Notes: generated by a model not told the origin, from the letters alone. A stretch of DNA of 64,000 nt from Magnetospirillum sp. 64-120 (GCA_001898825.1 MKVK01000022.1:1-64000), one strand, 5' to 3'; shown: positions 45,917 through 55,625, counted from the first letter of the stretch. Program-made: numbers and translations.

Positions 45917-46149
45917 TGGAGCAAAGGGAAAGGGTCTTCGCGTACACCCATTCGAGCGAGGTCGTGCCACTCTCCCATGACCGCTACCGAATTCAGATCC
46001 TTCGGCACCACTGGGAGGGCCAGACTGAGGTGGTCGAACCCCATTCCTTCGTGTACGGCGAGTCGGAACCCGAGGTCTGGGAGATTGCTCGCCGGAAGGT
46101 TCGTGAACTGGAGAAGACCATCTCCAAGCCTAAACCGTCATGGGAGTAG
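45913..46149 (+). CDS. Small hypothetical protein
   Basis: 78 residues from the ATG overlapping the previous stop; a second ATG follows immediately. A beta-rich N-terminus (FAYTHSSEVVPLSHDRYRIQ) and a C-terminal helix (EVWEIARRKVRELEKTI). Unknown function. It overlaps the next gene by 10 bases, giving a tightly coupled three-gene unit. Confidence 0.55.
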   Translation: MMEQRERVFAYTHSSEVVPLSHDRYRIQILRHHWEGQTEVVEPHSFVYGESEPEVWEIARRKVRELEKTISKPKPSWE

Positions 46150-46853
46150 GTGCCCGGCCTCGCACCTTGCCGGGGCCTTCATGGGGAGGCGGGGAACTCG
46201 ATGACGACCTCGTGCGGCGCTATCCCGGGATTTTTGCGCAGCGGCACCTGACTATCCAAGAATCCTGCATGGCCTGGGGATTTACCTGCGGGGACGGTTG
46301 GTTTGGAATAGTCGATGCCATGTGCCGGGTCGTGGTGGAACATGCCGCTCCCACCGGCCAGCCGGTGCCGCAGGTCGCGCAAGTGAAGGAAAAATTTGGA
46401 AGCCTTCGGGTCTACTGGAGCGGGGCAGTCGACGATTTCGTGACCGGTGCTTCCTTGATGGCGGAGGCCCTGTCTAAACGGACGTGCGAACTCACCGGCA
46501 GGCCGGGGCGGATGACAAAGAGGGGCGGGTATTTCCAGACGCTCTGCCCCGAGATGGCATTGGAACTCGGGGCAAAGCCGGTGTCGCGGGGAGATGATGT
46601 TCAGATGGCGCCCCTGTCTGCCTCGGCGCTGACCGATCGCTACAGCCAGATCGCCAGCGCGCCGGTCGACGTGCCTGAGCACCTGCTGGATGTCGTCGAC
46701 GCCATGCTGGGTCTGCTGGCCGAAGTCGGCAAGGACACATCAATTTCCGTGACAGAAATCGGGTACACCGACAATCGGCTTAACGTATGCGTCGACGGTG
46801 GTGGAGACCTGGCGCTAGGCATCGCGGCCTGCGCTGCCGCCGTTCGGCTCTAG
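46140..46853 (+). CDS. Conserved hypothetical protein of the CGDGW / KEKFG type
   Basis: 237 residues. The core matches a protein type often seen in phages, plasmids and islands: RRYPGIFAQRHLTIQESC, AWGFTCGDGWFGIVDAMC, QVKEKFGSLRVYW and CELTGRPGRMTKRGG. The paired cysteines in these motifs may bind metal. The biochemical role is unknown to me. It is third in the XRE-divergent operon; the true start could be slightly downstream of the ATG used. Confidence 0.65.
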   Translation: MGVGARPRTLPGPSWGGGELDDDLVRRYPGIFAQRHLTIQESCMAWGFTCGDGWFGIVDAMCRVVVEHAAPTGQPVPQVAQVKEKFGSLRVYWSGAVDDFVTGASLMAEALSKRTCELTGRPGRMTKRGGYFQTLCPEMALELGAKPVSRGDDVQMAPLSASALTDRYSQIASAPVDVPEHLLDVVDAMLGLLAEVGKDTSISVTEIGYTDNRLNVCVDGGGDLALGIAACAAAVRL

Positions 46854-46862
46854 AAAACGTCG

Positions 46863-46878
46863 TTGCCCTTTGCGGCAA
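46863..46878. terminator. Short hairpin between converging genes
   Basis: TTGCC and GGCAA pair around a six-base loop in the 29-base gap between the conserved hypothetical gene and the response regulator gene. It has no T-run, so it is a weak terminator candidate. Confidence 0.3.
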
Positions 46879-46882
46879 GGGA

Positions 46883-47620
46883 TCAGTGCTTCTTCACCAC
46901 CTCGGTGGCCAGCATGTAGCCGCCGCCGCGCACGGTCTTCAGGATCTCGGGCTTCTTGGGGTCGATCTCCAGCTTGCGGCGGAGGCGCCCCACCTGGACG
47001 TCGATGGTGCGGTCGAAGGGGCCGGACACCCGGCCACGCGCCAGATCCAGGAGTTGGTCTCGCGTCAGCACGCGCTGCGCGTTGGTGCAGAAGGCGAGCA
47101 GCAGGTCGAACTCGCCGCTGGTGAGTTCGACGAGCACGCCGTCGGGGGAATGCAGCTGGCGGCGACCGGTATCGAGCACCCACCCCGAGAATTCCAGAGT
47201 CATCTTCCCCACGTCGACGGCCGCAGCGCCATGGTCCTCATCCGTCCTGGGCGCTCCACGCCGCAGCACGGCCTTGATGCGGGCCAACAACTCCCGGGCA
47301 CTGAACGGCTTCGCCACGTAATCGTCGGCGCCCATCTCCAGTCCGACGACGCGATCCGTCTCACTGCCCATGGCGGTCAGCATGATGATGGGCAGCGAGG
47401 TGGTGGCGCGCAGGTGTCGGCACAGGGATAGACCGTCTTCACCGGGAAGCATCAGGTCGAGGATCACCAGGTCAAACTGCTGGTGCTCCAGCACCTCGCG
47501 CATCGCCCGGCCATCGCCGACGGAAGTGACGTGGAAGCCGTAAGGCGTCAGGAATTCCGAAACCAGCGCCGAAATCTCGCGGTCGTCGTCGACGATGAGG
47601 ATGTTGGTGGGCGTCTCCAT
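46883..47620 (-). CDS. OmpR-family response regulator of the copper island
   Basis: 245 residues. The receiver has D11-D13 and phosphoacceptor D55 (LVILDLMLPGEDG). The winged-helix output has DRTIDVQVGRLRRKLEIDPK and TVRGGGYML. It follows its kinase gene by eight bases. By position it is the likely activator of the efflux genes, and the TTAC-N6-TTAC repeats upstream of four island transcripts are its likely sites. The 10-base period of those half-sites suits an OmpR-type tandem dimer. Confidence 0.92.
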   Translation of the reverse strand: METPTNILIVDDDREISALVSEFLTPYGFHVTSVGDGRAMREVLEHQQFDLVILDLMLPGEDGLSLCRHLRATTSLPIIMLTAMGSETDRVVGLEMGADDYVAKPFSARELLARIKAVLRRGAPRTDEDHGAAAVDVGKMTLEFSGWVLDTGRRQLHSPDGVLVELTSGEFDLLLAFCTNAQRVLTRDQLLDLARGRVSGPFDRTIDVQVGRLRRKLEIDPKKPEILKTVRGGGYMLATEVVKKH

Positions 47621-47628
47621 GTTTCCCC

Positions 47629-49035
47629 TCAGTTTGCGGTCTGGCCCTGGGGCAACACCACCTCGACGCTCAGGCCGCCTTCGGGCCTGTTGCGTAGCGC
47701 GATGTCGCCGCCATGGGATCGGATGATGGTTCGTGCGACCGTCATGCCCAGGCCGATGCCGCCGGTTTTGCGGTTGCGGGATTGCTCCAGCCGGAAGAAC
47801 GGCGTGAACACCTGCTCCATTTGGTCTTCAGGAATGCCGGGACCCTGGTCGTCGATCTGGATACGAATGTCGCGGCCCTGATGGCTCGCCTGCACATGGA
47901 CGGCGCCGCCATAGCGGGCGCCGTTCTCGACCAGATTGGCGAGGGCACGCTTTAGGGCGTGCGGGCGGCAGGCGCAGACCAGGCGGCCGGTCCAGTGGTA
48001 CTCCGCCGCCAGCCCCATGTCGGAGGTGTTGTCGCAGACCGCTTCGAGTGTGGCGGCAAGGTCGATAGTCTGCACCGGTTCATCGTCGGCTTCACCTCGT
48101 GCGAACTCCAGCGTCGACGACACCATCGCCTGCATCTCATCGAGATCGGCAAGCATCCGCGCTCGGCCTTCGCCTTCCGGCAACATCTCGGCGCGCAGGC
48201 GGAGCCGCGTGATCGGACTGCGGAGATCATGGGAGATCGCTGCGAGCATGCGGGTGCGATCCTCGACGAACCGACGGATACGTGCCTGCATGTCGTTGAA
48301 GGCATCGACGGCGGCTCGGACTTCCTTAGGACCACCGGGTGGCAACGGCGCTGCATGCACATCGCGGCCGAGCCGATCGGCCGCCGTTGCGAAGGTGGCG
48401 AGCGGGCGCCCAATCCACCGTGTTGCGATGGCCGAGAACAACAGCACCCCAACCGCCATGATCAAGGTCGAGATCACCGAATTGTGGGACCACAGCGAGG
48501 CGGGTTGCACGATGGTCAGGCCGAAATTTGCCCAGCTGCCATCGGTCAGCTGCAGGGAGACCTGCACGACTTGGTTCTCGGGCATGGCATGAATGAGCCG
48601 GGCGAGGTTTGCCCAAGCGGAATTCGCATTAGACGCCTCATGGGCCTGGAAGATATCGCCTGCGTGACGCTCAATGACGTGGATGCGGGCCTTCTCCAGC
48701 GGACCGAAGTGCGGCGCCAGCGCCGCCTTCACCGCTTCTAGGTCTTTGCCTTCATCATGGGCGTGCGGGAAGGCCGGTTCTCCAGTCCATGATACGGACA
48801 GGATCGGACTGTTCAGCGCCTCGACCAACTCCTCGCGCTCGATCGCAGCGGCCTTGTCCAACTGGCGGGCGATGGCGGCGACACGACCCGCGAATTGCTG
48901 CTCGTTGGCTTCCAGAATGGCTGTCGGCCGACCGGTCGAATAGACGGCGGTGCTCAACAAGTGAGAGATGGTCAGACCGACCAGGAGCACCAGCATGGTC
49001 CGCCCGGCGATCGAATCCGGCAACAGCCTCTTCAT
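47629..49035 (-). CDS. Sensor histidine kinase of the copper island
   Basis: 468 residues. TM helices at about 12-32 and 186-205 enclose a periplasmic domain of about 150 residues with histidines and acidic residues (FPHAHDEGKD, IERHAGDIFQAH) that could sense metal ions. HAMP and the H-box LAAISHDLRSPITRLRLR (H269) follow, then an HATPase domain (NLVENGARYGG, DDQGPGIPEDQ). It diverges from the efflux operon. Confidence 0.92.
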   Translation of the reverse strand: MKRLLPDSIAGRTMLVLLVGLTISHLLSTAVYSTGRPTAILEANEQQFAGRVAAIARQLDKAAAIEREELVEALNSPILSVSWTGEPAFPHAHDEGKDLEAVKAALAPHFGPLEKARIHVIERHAGDIFQAHEASNANSAWANLARLIHAMPENQVVQVSLQLTDGSWANFGLTIVQPASLWSHNSVISTLIMAVGVLLFSAIATRWIGRPLATFATAADRLGRDVHAAPLPPGGPKEVRAAVDAFNDMQARIRRFVEDRTRMLAAISHDLRSPITRLRLRAEMLPEGEGRARMLADLDEMQAMVSSTLEFARGEADDEPVQTIDLAATLEAVCDNTSDMGLAAEYHWTGRLVCACRPHALKRALANLVENGARYGGAVHVQASHQGRDIRIQIDDQGPGIPEDQMEQVFTPFFRLEQSRNRKTGGIGLGMTVARTIIRSHGGDIALRNRPEGGLSVEVVLPQGQTAN

Positions 49036-49109
49036 TTCCGGCCTCGAATTTGTCGCCCTTAACGAATTACCCCCCGGCGCGAGCGTTGGCGAGTGGCTAT
49101 GGGCGCCAG

Positions 49110-49123
49110 TTACGAAAATTTAC
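49110..49123. promoter_or_regulatory. TTAC-N6-TTAC box A, divergent promoter of kinase and efflux operon
   Basis: TTAC (49110-49113) and TTAC (49120-49123) are 10 bases apart, in the context AGTTACGAAAATTTACA. The site lies in the 162-base gap between the kinase start and the YtkA-like gene, 75 bases before the latter. Its sequence closely matches box D. Confidence 0.65.
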
Positions 49124-49197
49124 AAAGCCGCTAAGGAGGCCTCGGGCTAGGGCGTGTATATCAGTCTCATACCCTTGTGCGACGGAGGACAATTCAC

Positions 49198-49617
49198 ATG
49201 AGCAAGATGGAGAAGATTGGCGGTGTCGTTCTCGCCGCCGCGTTGGTGGTTGGCGTCTCTGTGTCCGCGTCGGCAGATCCTAAGGATTACGCCTTCGTGC
49301 CCGTGACCGATCACCTTCAGCCGTCAGCTACGGCGCCCATCGCCGTTCGTCTGATCCATCTGCCGTCGAAAAAGCCGGTGACCGATGCGATCATCATCCA
49401 GTCCAAGCTGGAGATGCCGATGCAGGGCATGGCGCCCATGGCCACCAAGGTTTCGCCCAAGGGCACCGATGGCCAAGGGGTGTATTCCTTCGTCGGCGAC
49501 CTGTCTATGGCGGGTCCCTGGACGCTGAACCTGGCCGCCAAGGTCCAGGGCGAGAGCGGCACGGTGACCGGCGCGGTCCCGCTGATGGTCAGCGGTGGCT
49601 CGCATAAAGGTCACTGA
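49198..49617 (+). CDS. YtkA/FixH-like periplasmic protein
   Basis: 139 residues from the ATG at 49198 after GGAGGAC. A signal peptide (VVLAAALVVGVSVSASA) and then a small beta-sandwich of the YtkA-like type: IAVRLIHLPSKKPVTDAIII, LEMPMQGMAPMATKV and GVYSFVGDLSMAGPWTLNL. The Met-rich stretch LEMPMQGMAPM could bind Cu(I). It ends in SHKGH. It is the first gene of the efflux operon and may chaperone metal to CusCBA. Confidence 0.85.
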   Translation: MSKMEKIGGVVLAAALVVGVSVSASADPKDYAFVPVTDHLQPSATAPIAVRLIHLPSKKPVTDAIIIQSKLEMPMQGMAPMATKVSPKGTDGQGVYSFVGDLSMAGPWTLNLAAKVQGESGTVTGAVPLMVSGGSHKGH

Positions 49618-49640
49618 CGGAAGATCGAGGGGATAAGGCG

Positions 49641-50927
49641 ATGGTCCGAATGAAATCGTTGATGGCTGGGGCGGCGATGGCTCTGGTGTTGGTGTCCGCG
49701 CCCAGCCTGGGTTGGGCTGATGAAGCCCACCACGGGGCGGTCGGCGCCAGCGTTGACGAGCTTGTGGCCATCGCCAAGTCGATGAACCCAGAGGTCCAAG
49801 TGATGGCCCTCGAAGCCGACGCGGCATCTGCCAGGATCGAAGGCGCTGGAAGCCTGATGGATCCCAAGGTGACGTTCTTGGTCGAGGGGTGGCAGCGCGA
49901 CTTCCCCAGCTATGCGCCCCGCAGCAGCACGGGCGGCACCGACAAGACCATCCGGATCACCCAGGAATTGCCGTTCTGGGGCAAGCGTGACCTGAAGCGC
50001 GAGATCGCTGAGGCCGGAGCCAAGAAGGCGCAGGTGCTCAAGCGTGCCGTCGAGAATGATCTCGTCGCCAAGGTGAAGGTCGCCTATGCCGAATATCACC
50101 AGGCCCATCTCGCCAACGATCTGGCCAAGAACCTGCGGGCGCGCATCGACACCCTCGCCAAGCTGGCGGGCGCGCGCTACGGCCAGGGTCTGGGACGGCA
50201 ACAGGACGTCACCCGGGCGGAGGTCGAGAAGGGCATGCTCGGCACTGAGATCGCCCGCATGGAGGCGGAGCGGCGTAAAGCCCGCGTGCGCATCAACCGG
50301 CTGCTGAACCGCGATCTGGCGGCCCCGCTGATCGAGGCGCCCAATCCGCGTCCTATCCCGCCCAAGGAAGCGCTCGACCTCGCCGCCCTGACCGACCGGG
50401 CGCAGTCGTCCAACCCGGAATTGGTCGCCCAGGAGGCCACCATTCAGGGCGCCGATCGCACCGTCGCGCTCGCCGAGAAGAGTTGGTATCCGGACTTCGA
50501 GGTGGGCGTGGGCGCCATGCGCCGCGAAGGCCGCTTCGAGAACTACGAAGCCATGGTGACGATGAACATTCCCATCCAGTGGGGGCTTCGGGATTCGGAA
50601 ATCGGTGAAGCCAAGGCCATGTCAGCTGCCGCCCGCCAGCGGCGCAAGGCGCGGGAGATCGAGGTCGGCAACGAGGTCCAAGAGGCCTATTTCAATCTCG
50701 ACGCGGCGCGCCAGGTCGAGAAGTTGCTGCGCGAGAACGCGCTCCCGCAGGCTGAGATCGGCTTCCAGGCCGCCGCCAAGTCCTACGAACTCGGCCGCAC
50801 CGAGTTCCTCGATGTGCTGATGGCCGAGCAGCAGCTGTGGAAGACCAACATCGATCTGCTCAAGGTTCAACTGGACCAGCAGATGGCGCTCGCCGAAATC
50901 GAAAAGCTGATCGGAGGCGAACTATGA
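49641..50927 (+). CDS. cusC: TolC-family outer membrane factor (CusC-like)
   Basis: 428 residues. A signal peptide (MALVLVSAPSLGWA) and two outer-membrane-efflux repeats of long helices (VKVAYAEYHQAHLANDLAKN, NEVQEAYFNLDAARQVEKLL). It forms the trimeric outer-membrane channel of the RND system. It overlaps the adaptor gene by ATGA. The symbol is by operon context. Confidence 0.88.
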   Translation: MVRMKSLMAGAAMALVLVSAPSLGWADEAHHGAVGASVDELVAIAKSMNPEVQVMALEADAASARIEGAGSLMDPKVTFLVEGWQRDFPSYAPRSSTGGTDKTIRITQELPFWGKRDLKREIAEAGAKKAQVLKRAVENDLVAKVKVAYAEYHQAHLANDLAKNLRARIDTLAKLAGARYGQGLGRQQDVTRAEVEKGMLGTEIARMEAERRKARVRINRLLNRDLAAPLIEAPNPRPIPPKEALDLAALTDRAQSSNPELVAQEATIQGADRTVALAEKSWYPDFEVGVGAMRREGRFENYEAMVTMNIPIQWGLRDSEIGEAKAMSAAARQRRKAREIEVGNEVQEAYFNLDAARQVEKLLRENALPQAEIGFQAAAKSYELGRTEFLDVLMAEQQLWKTNIDLLKVQLDQQMALAEIEKLIGGEL

Positions 50928-52417
50928 AGCGCGCTGGCGCCCTCGTTGCCGGTGTCGCCGTCGTCGCGGCGCTAGGGGCAGGCTACTGGGCAGGTCGGCA
51001 GTCTTCGCCGACCGCTCCGACCGTCAACACCCCTCCTGCGGCTGAAGCCCATGCGGGCCATGGCGCTGCTCCGGCCCCTCAGCCGACGGGCGGGCATGAC
51101 GCAGCCGCGCATGTTGCCGCCCAGGTGCAACAGGAAAGGGCGATCCTGTATTACCAGCACCCGGAAGGCAAAGCGGATTACTCCCCGGTGCCCAAGAAGG
51201 ACGAGAAGGGCCGCGACTACACCCCGGTCTACGCCGACCCCGAGCCTCAACCGGCGCCCGTGCAGCAGGCGGCCAAGCCCAAGGGCCAGGGGAAGATCCT
51301 CTACTACCGCAACCCCATGGGGCTTCCCGACACCTCTCCCGTGCCCAAGAAGGACAACATGGGGATGGACTATATCCCCGTCTATGAAGGCGACGACGAG
51401 GGCGGCAACACGCTCAAGATCAGCCTCGACAAGGTGCAGAAGCTCGGCGTGAAGACCGAGGCTGCGGTCCTGCGCACCTTGACGCGCCCGATCCGCGCCG
51501 TCGGCACCGTGCAGGTCGACGAGCGCCAACTGCATGTGGTCTCGCCCAAGTTCGAGGGCTACATCGAGCGACTGAATGTGAACCAGACTGGCCAGCCGGT
51601 CCGTCGCGGCCAGTCGCTGATGGAGATCTACAGCCCCGATCTGGTGCTGGCCCAGCAGGAATACCTCGTCGCCATTCAGAGTGCCCGCTCGCTCGAAAAC
51701 GCCAGCCCCGAGGCCCAGCAGGCTGCGCGGTCGCTGGCCGAGGGCGCCCTTGCGCGCCTGAAGAACTGGGACATCCCGGCGGGCCAGATCGAGCGCCTGC
51801 GCAATGGCGGGCAGGCGACCCGCACCTTGTCGCTGGCCTCGCCGGTCTCGGGCGTGGTGCTGGAGAAGCGCGCCATCCAAGGAATGCGGTTCATGCCCGG
51901 CGAGATGTTCTACCAGATTGCCGACCTCTCCAATGTCTGGGTGATCGCCGAGGTGTTCGAACAGGACCTCGCTCAGGTTGACGTCGGCCAGAAGGCGGAG
52001 GTGTCGTTCAACGCGCTCCCGGGCATGAGTTTCACCGGCAAGGTTACGTTCGTCTACCCGACGGTGACCCCTGAAACCCGCACCGCCAAGGTGCGGATCG
52101 AATTGCCCAACCATGAGGGTCATCTGCGGCCCGCACTCTATGGCACCGTCCATTTGGCGGCCCCCGTGGCGAGTGGCCCCGTGGTTGCTGTCCCCGACTC
52201 GGCCGTGCTCGACACTGGCGCCCGTCAGGCGGTTCTCGTCGAGCGAGGCGAGGGCCTCTACGAACCCCGCGAGATTAAGACCGGCACCCGAGCCGATGGC
52301 TTCGTGGAGGTTCTGGAGGGCATCAAGGAAGGCGAGCGCGTGGTGGTGCGGGCCAACTTCCTGATCGACGCGGAGAGCAACCTCAAGGCGGCCCTCCAGG
52401 GCTTCCATAATCACTGA
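50924..52417 (+). CDS. cusB: RND periplasmic adaptor with two heavy-metal-binding domains (CusB-like)
   Basis: 497 residues from the ATG overlapping the cusC stop. After the N-terminal anchor come two copies of a heavy-metal-binding domain (ILYYQHPEGKADYSPVPKKD near 77; ILYYRNPMGLPDTSPVPKKD near 126, ending MGMDYIPVYEG). Then the adaptor fold: barrel-sandwich hybrid (VVSPKFEGYIERLNVNQTGQ), a helical hairpin and a beta barrel. The doubled domain should load the pump with Cu(I)/Ag(I). Confidence 0.92.
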   Translation: MKRAGALVAGVAVVAALGAGYWAGRQSSPTAPTVNTPPAAEAHAGHGAAPAPQPTGGHDAAAHVAAQVQQERAILYYQHPEGKADYSPVPKKDEKGRDYTPVYADPEPQPAPVQQAAKPKGQGKILYYRNPMGLPDTSPVPKKDNMGMDYIPVYEGDDEGGNTLKISLDKVQKLGVKTEAAVLRTLTRPIRAVGTVQVDERQLHVVSPKFEGYIERLNVNQTGQPVRRGQSLMEIYSPDLVLAQQEYLVAIQSARSLENASPEAQQAARSLAEGALARLKNWDIPAGQIERLRNGGQATRTLSLASPVSGVVLEKRAIQGMRFMPGEMFYQIADLSNVWVIAEVFEQDLAQVDVGQKAEVSFNALPGMSFTGKVTFVYPTVTPETRTAKVRIELPNHEGHLRPALYGTVHLAAPVASGPVVAVPDSAVLDTGARQAVLVERGEGLYEPREIKTGTRADGFVEVLEGIKEGERVVVRANFLIDAESNLKAALQGFHNH

Positions 52418-52431
52418 GCCGGAGACCACCC

Positions 52432-55400
52432 ATGATCGCCGGTCTCATCCGCTGGTCCGCCAAGAACGTCTTCCTGGTGCTGCTGGCCACCGTGTTCGTG
52501 ATCGGCGCGGGCGTGCTGTCGGTGAAGCGCCTGCCCCTGGACGCGCTTCCCGATCTGTCCGACGTGCAGGTGATCCTCTACACGGAATACCCCGGCCAGG
52601 CGCCGCAGGTGGTCGAGGATCAGGTCACCTACCCGCTGACCACGGCCATGCTCTCGGTCCCGCAGTCCAAGCTGGTGCGCGGCTTCTCGTTCTTCGGCGT
52701 CAGCTTCGTCTACATCATTTTCGAGGACGGCACCGACATCTACTGGGCGCGATCCCGCGTCCTTGAATACCTGAATTTCGCCGCCAAGCGGCTGCCGCCC
52801 GGTGTGACGCCCTCCCTCGGCCCGGACGCTACCGGCGTGGGCTGGGTCTACCAGTACGTTGTCCAGGCCAAGGACCGCACGCTGGCCGAACTCCGCACCA
52901 TTCAGGACTGGTATCTGCGCTATCAGCTGGCCAAGGCCGAGGGCGTCGCCGAGGTCGCCAGCATGGGCGGCTTCGTCCAGCAGTACCAGGTGGTCGTCGA
53001 CCCTCAGCGCCTCCAGGCCTACAACATTCCGCTGGCGAAGGTCACCGAGGCGATCCGCAAGAGCAACATTGATGTCGGTGGTCGCGTCGTCGAGATGGCC
53101 GAGACAGAGTTCGTGGTGCGCGGACGCGGCTACCTCAAGGGTGTCCCGGACATCGAGCAGATCGTGCTCAAGGTCCAGGCGGGCACCCCGGTTCTGCTGC
53201 GCGATGTCGCCCGCGTCGAACTCGGGCCGGATGAGCGCCGTGGTCTCGGCGAACTCAACGGCGAGGGGGAGGCCGTCAGCGGCATCGTCGTCCAGCGCTT
53301 CGGCCAGAATGCGCTGGCCGTCATCGAGAGCGTGAAGGACAAGATCGCCGAGGTGTCCTCCGGCCTTCCGGAAGGCGTCAGCATCGAGGCCGTGTACGAC
53401 CGCTCCGATCTCATCCTGCGGGCAGTCGAGACCCTCAAGTACACGCTGATCGAGGAAAGCATCATCGTCGCGGTGGTGTGCGTCGTCTTCCTCCTGCATG
53501 TCCGTTCGGCCCTGGTGGCCATCATCATGCTGCCGGTCGGCGTGCTGATCGCGGTCATCGTGATGGACTGGATGGGAATGACCTCCAACATCATGAGCCT
53601 GGGCGGCATCGCCATCGCCGTGGGCGCCATGGTCGATGCCGCCATCGTGATGATCGAGAACGCGCACAAGCACCTGGAGCGCATGAAGCCGGGCGACAGC
53701 CGGGCGCAGGCCCTGATCGACGCCGCCATCGAGGTCGGCCCCAGCCTGTTCTTCGGCCTGCTGATCATCACCGTGTCGTTCCTGCCGGTGTTCACCCTGG
53801 AAGCGCAGGAAGGCCGCCTGTTCAAGCCGCTCGCCTTCACCAAGACCTTCGCCATGGCGGGCGCCGCCTTCCTGTCGGTGACCCTGGTCCCGGTCCTGAT
53901 GATGCTGTTCATCCGGGGCAAGATCCTCCCCGAGCGCAAGAACCCCATCAACCGCTTCCTAATCTGGATCTATCGCCCGGCGATCAGCGGTGTGCTCAAG
54001 GCCAAGATCCTCACCATCGTTGTGGCGCTGGTGGCCTTGGTGGCCTCGGTGTGGCCGCTCACCAAGATCGGTTCCGAGTTCATGCCGTCGCTGAACGAGG
54101 GCACCATCCTCTACATGCCCACCACCCTGCCGGGCCTGTCGATCACCAAGGCGGCCGAACTGCTCCAGGTGCAGGACCGCATCATCAAGAGTTTCCCCGA
54201 GGTGCAGTCCGTCTTCGGCAAGGCCGGTCGTGCGTCCACCGCCACCGACCCGGCGCCGACCGAGATGTTCGAGACAATCATCAACCTCAAGCCCGAGAGC
54301 GAATGGCGCCCTGGGATGACCACCGAGAAGCTGATCGCCGAGATGGACAAGGCGCTGCAGATGCCGGGCGTGTCCAACGCCTGGACCATGCCGCTGCGCG
54401 CCCGCATCGACATGCTCTCCACCGGCATCCGCACGCCCATCGGCATCAAGGTCTTCGGCAAGGACCTCGACGAAATGGAGAAGCTGGCCCGCCAGATCGA
54501 GGCGGTGGTCAAGGCGGTGCCGGGCACCACCTCGGCCTACGCCGAGCGCATCGGCGGCGGCTACTATCTCGACATCCAGCCGGATCGCGCCCAGTTGGCC
54601 CGCTACGGCCTGACCATCGACGACCTGAACGAGGTCATCCTGACCGCCCTGGGCGGCGAGTCGGTGACCACGACGGTCGAAGGCCGCGAGCGGTTCAGCG
54701 TCAACGTCCGCTATCCGCGCGAATTCCGCTCGGACCCGCAGGCCATCGCCACCCGCGTGCTGGTCAACACCATGGACGGCACCTCCATCCCGCTGGGTCA
54801 GCTGGCCAAGGTGCGCCTGACCAAGGGACCGGCGGGCATTCGTACCGAGAACGCGCTGCTGTCGGCCTACATCTACGTCGACATCCGCGACCGCGACATC
54901 GGCGGCTATGTCGCCGAGGCGCGCAAGGCCGTCCAGGACAACGTGGCGATGCCGCCCGGCTACTTCGTCACCTGGTCGGGGCAGTTCGAGTACATGGAGC
55001 GCGCCATCGAGAAGCTGAAGATCGTGGTGCCGCTCACCATCCTCATCATCTTCCTGCTGCTCTACCTCAACTTCAAACGGGTGACCGAGACCCTGATCGT
55101 CATGCTGTCGCTGCCCTTCGCCCTTGTCGGCGGGCTGTGGCTGCAATGGTATCTCGGCTTCAACATGAGCGTGGCGGTGGCGGTCGGCTACATCGCCCTG
55201 GCGGGCGTGGCCGCCGAGACGGGCGTGGTGATGTTGATCTACCTCGACCACGCCTTGAAGGACCTCAAGGCCAAGCGCGAGGCCGAAGGCAAGGAGTTCA
55301 CCCGCGCCGACCTCTACGAGGCCATCATGGAGGGCGCCGTCGAGCGCGTGCGCCCGAAGATGATGACGGTGGTGGCCATCATGGCGGGCCTGCTGCCCAT

Positions 55401-55608
55401 CATGTGGAGCACCGGCACCGGCTCGGAGGTCATGCGCCGTATCGCCATGCCCATGGTTGGCGGCATGGTGTCATCGACCATCCTCACCCTCATCGTCATC
55501 CCCGCCATCTACGCGCTGATCAAGCAGGTCGGGTTGCCCCGCCATCCGGCGGCACCCGCGCCGACGGTCGAGGCGCCTGTGCCGGAGCACGAACCGGCGC
55601 GCGTCTAG
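52432..55608 (+). CDS. cusA: Heavy-metal RND efflux pump (CusA-like)
   Basis: 1058 residues, the inner-membrane proton/metal antiporter. Twelve hydrophobic segments are arranged as one N-terminal helix, a porter loop, a block of helices (about 340-540), a second porter loop and a final block. GTILYMPTTLPGLSI and RIDMLSTGIRTPIGIKVFGK carry methionines at the places of the copper-transport Met relay of CusA rather than the CzcA pattern, so Cu/Ag is the probable substrate. It follows cusB by 14 bases. Confidence 0.93.
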   Translation: MIAGLIRWSAKNVFLVLLATVFVIGAGVLSVKRLPLDALPDLSDVQVILYTEYPGQAPQVVEDQVTYPLTTAMLSVPQSKLVRGFSFFGVSFVYIIFEDGTDIYWARSRVLEYLNFAAKRLPPGVTPSLGPDATGVGWVYQYVVQAKDRTLAELRTIQDWYLRYQLAKAEGVAEVASMGGFVQQYQVVVDPQRLQAYNIPLAKVTEAIRKSNIDVGGRVVEMAETEFVVRGRGYLKGVPDIEQIVLKVQAGTPVLLRDVARVELGPDERRGLGELNGEGEAVSGIVVQRFGQNALAVIESVKDKIAEVSSGLPEGVSIEAVYDRSDLILRAVETLKYTLIEESIIVAVVCVVFLLHVRSALVAIIMLPVGVLIAVIVMDWMGMTSNIMSLGGIAIAVGAMVDAAIVMIENAHKHLERMKPGDSRAQALIDAAIEVGPSLFFGLLIITVSFLPVFTLEAQEGRLFKPLAFTKTFAMAGAAFLSVTLVPVLMMLFIRGKILPERKNPINRFLIWIYRPAISGVLKAKILTIVVALVALVASVWPLTKIGSEFMPSLNEGTILYMPTTLPGLSITKAAELLQVQDRIIKSFPEVQSVFGKAGRASTATDPAPTEMFETIINLKPESEWRPGMTTEKLIAEMDKALQMPGVSNAWTMPLRARIDMLSTGIRTPIGIKVFGKDLDEMEKLARQIEAVVKAVPGTTSAYAERIGGGYYLDIQPDRAQLARYGLTIDDLNEVILTALGGESVTTTVEGRERFSVNVRYPREFRSDPQAIATRVLVNTMDGTSIPLGQLAKVRLTKGPAGIRTENALLSAYIYVDIRDRDIGGYVAEARKAVQDNVAMPPGYFVTWSGQFEYMERAIEKLKIVVPLTILIIFLLLYLNFKRVTETLIVMLSLPFALVGGLWLQWYLGFNMSVAVAVGYIALAGVAAETGVVMLIYLDHALKDLKAKREAEGKEFTRADLYEAIMEGAVERVRPKMMTVVAIMAGLLPIMWSTGTGSEVMRRIAMPMVGGMVSSTILTLIVIPAIYALIKQVGLPRHPAAPAPTVEAPVPEHEPARV

Positions 55609-55625
55609 TGTCAGGAGGAGCACCC

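Noticed and set aside
37017-46860. Integrase, transposase, tRNA or exact att repeats that would define the island
   Set aside because: None was found in the window. The island reading rests on the cut dut and gene content; the other end lies outside.
53478-55625. A second long plus-strand frame inside cusA leading into DUF411
   Set aside because: It overlaps cusA out of frame and has no domain; only the part after the ATG at 55626 is the real DUF411 protein.
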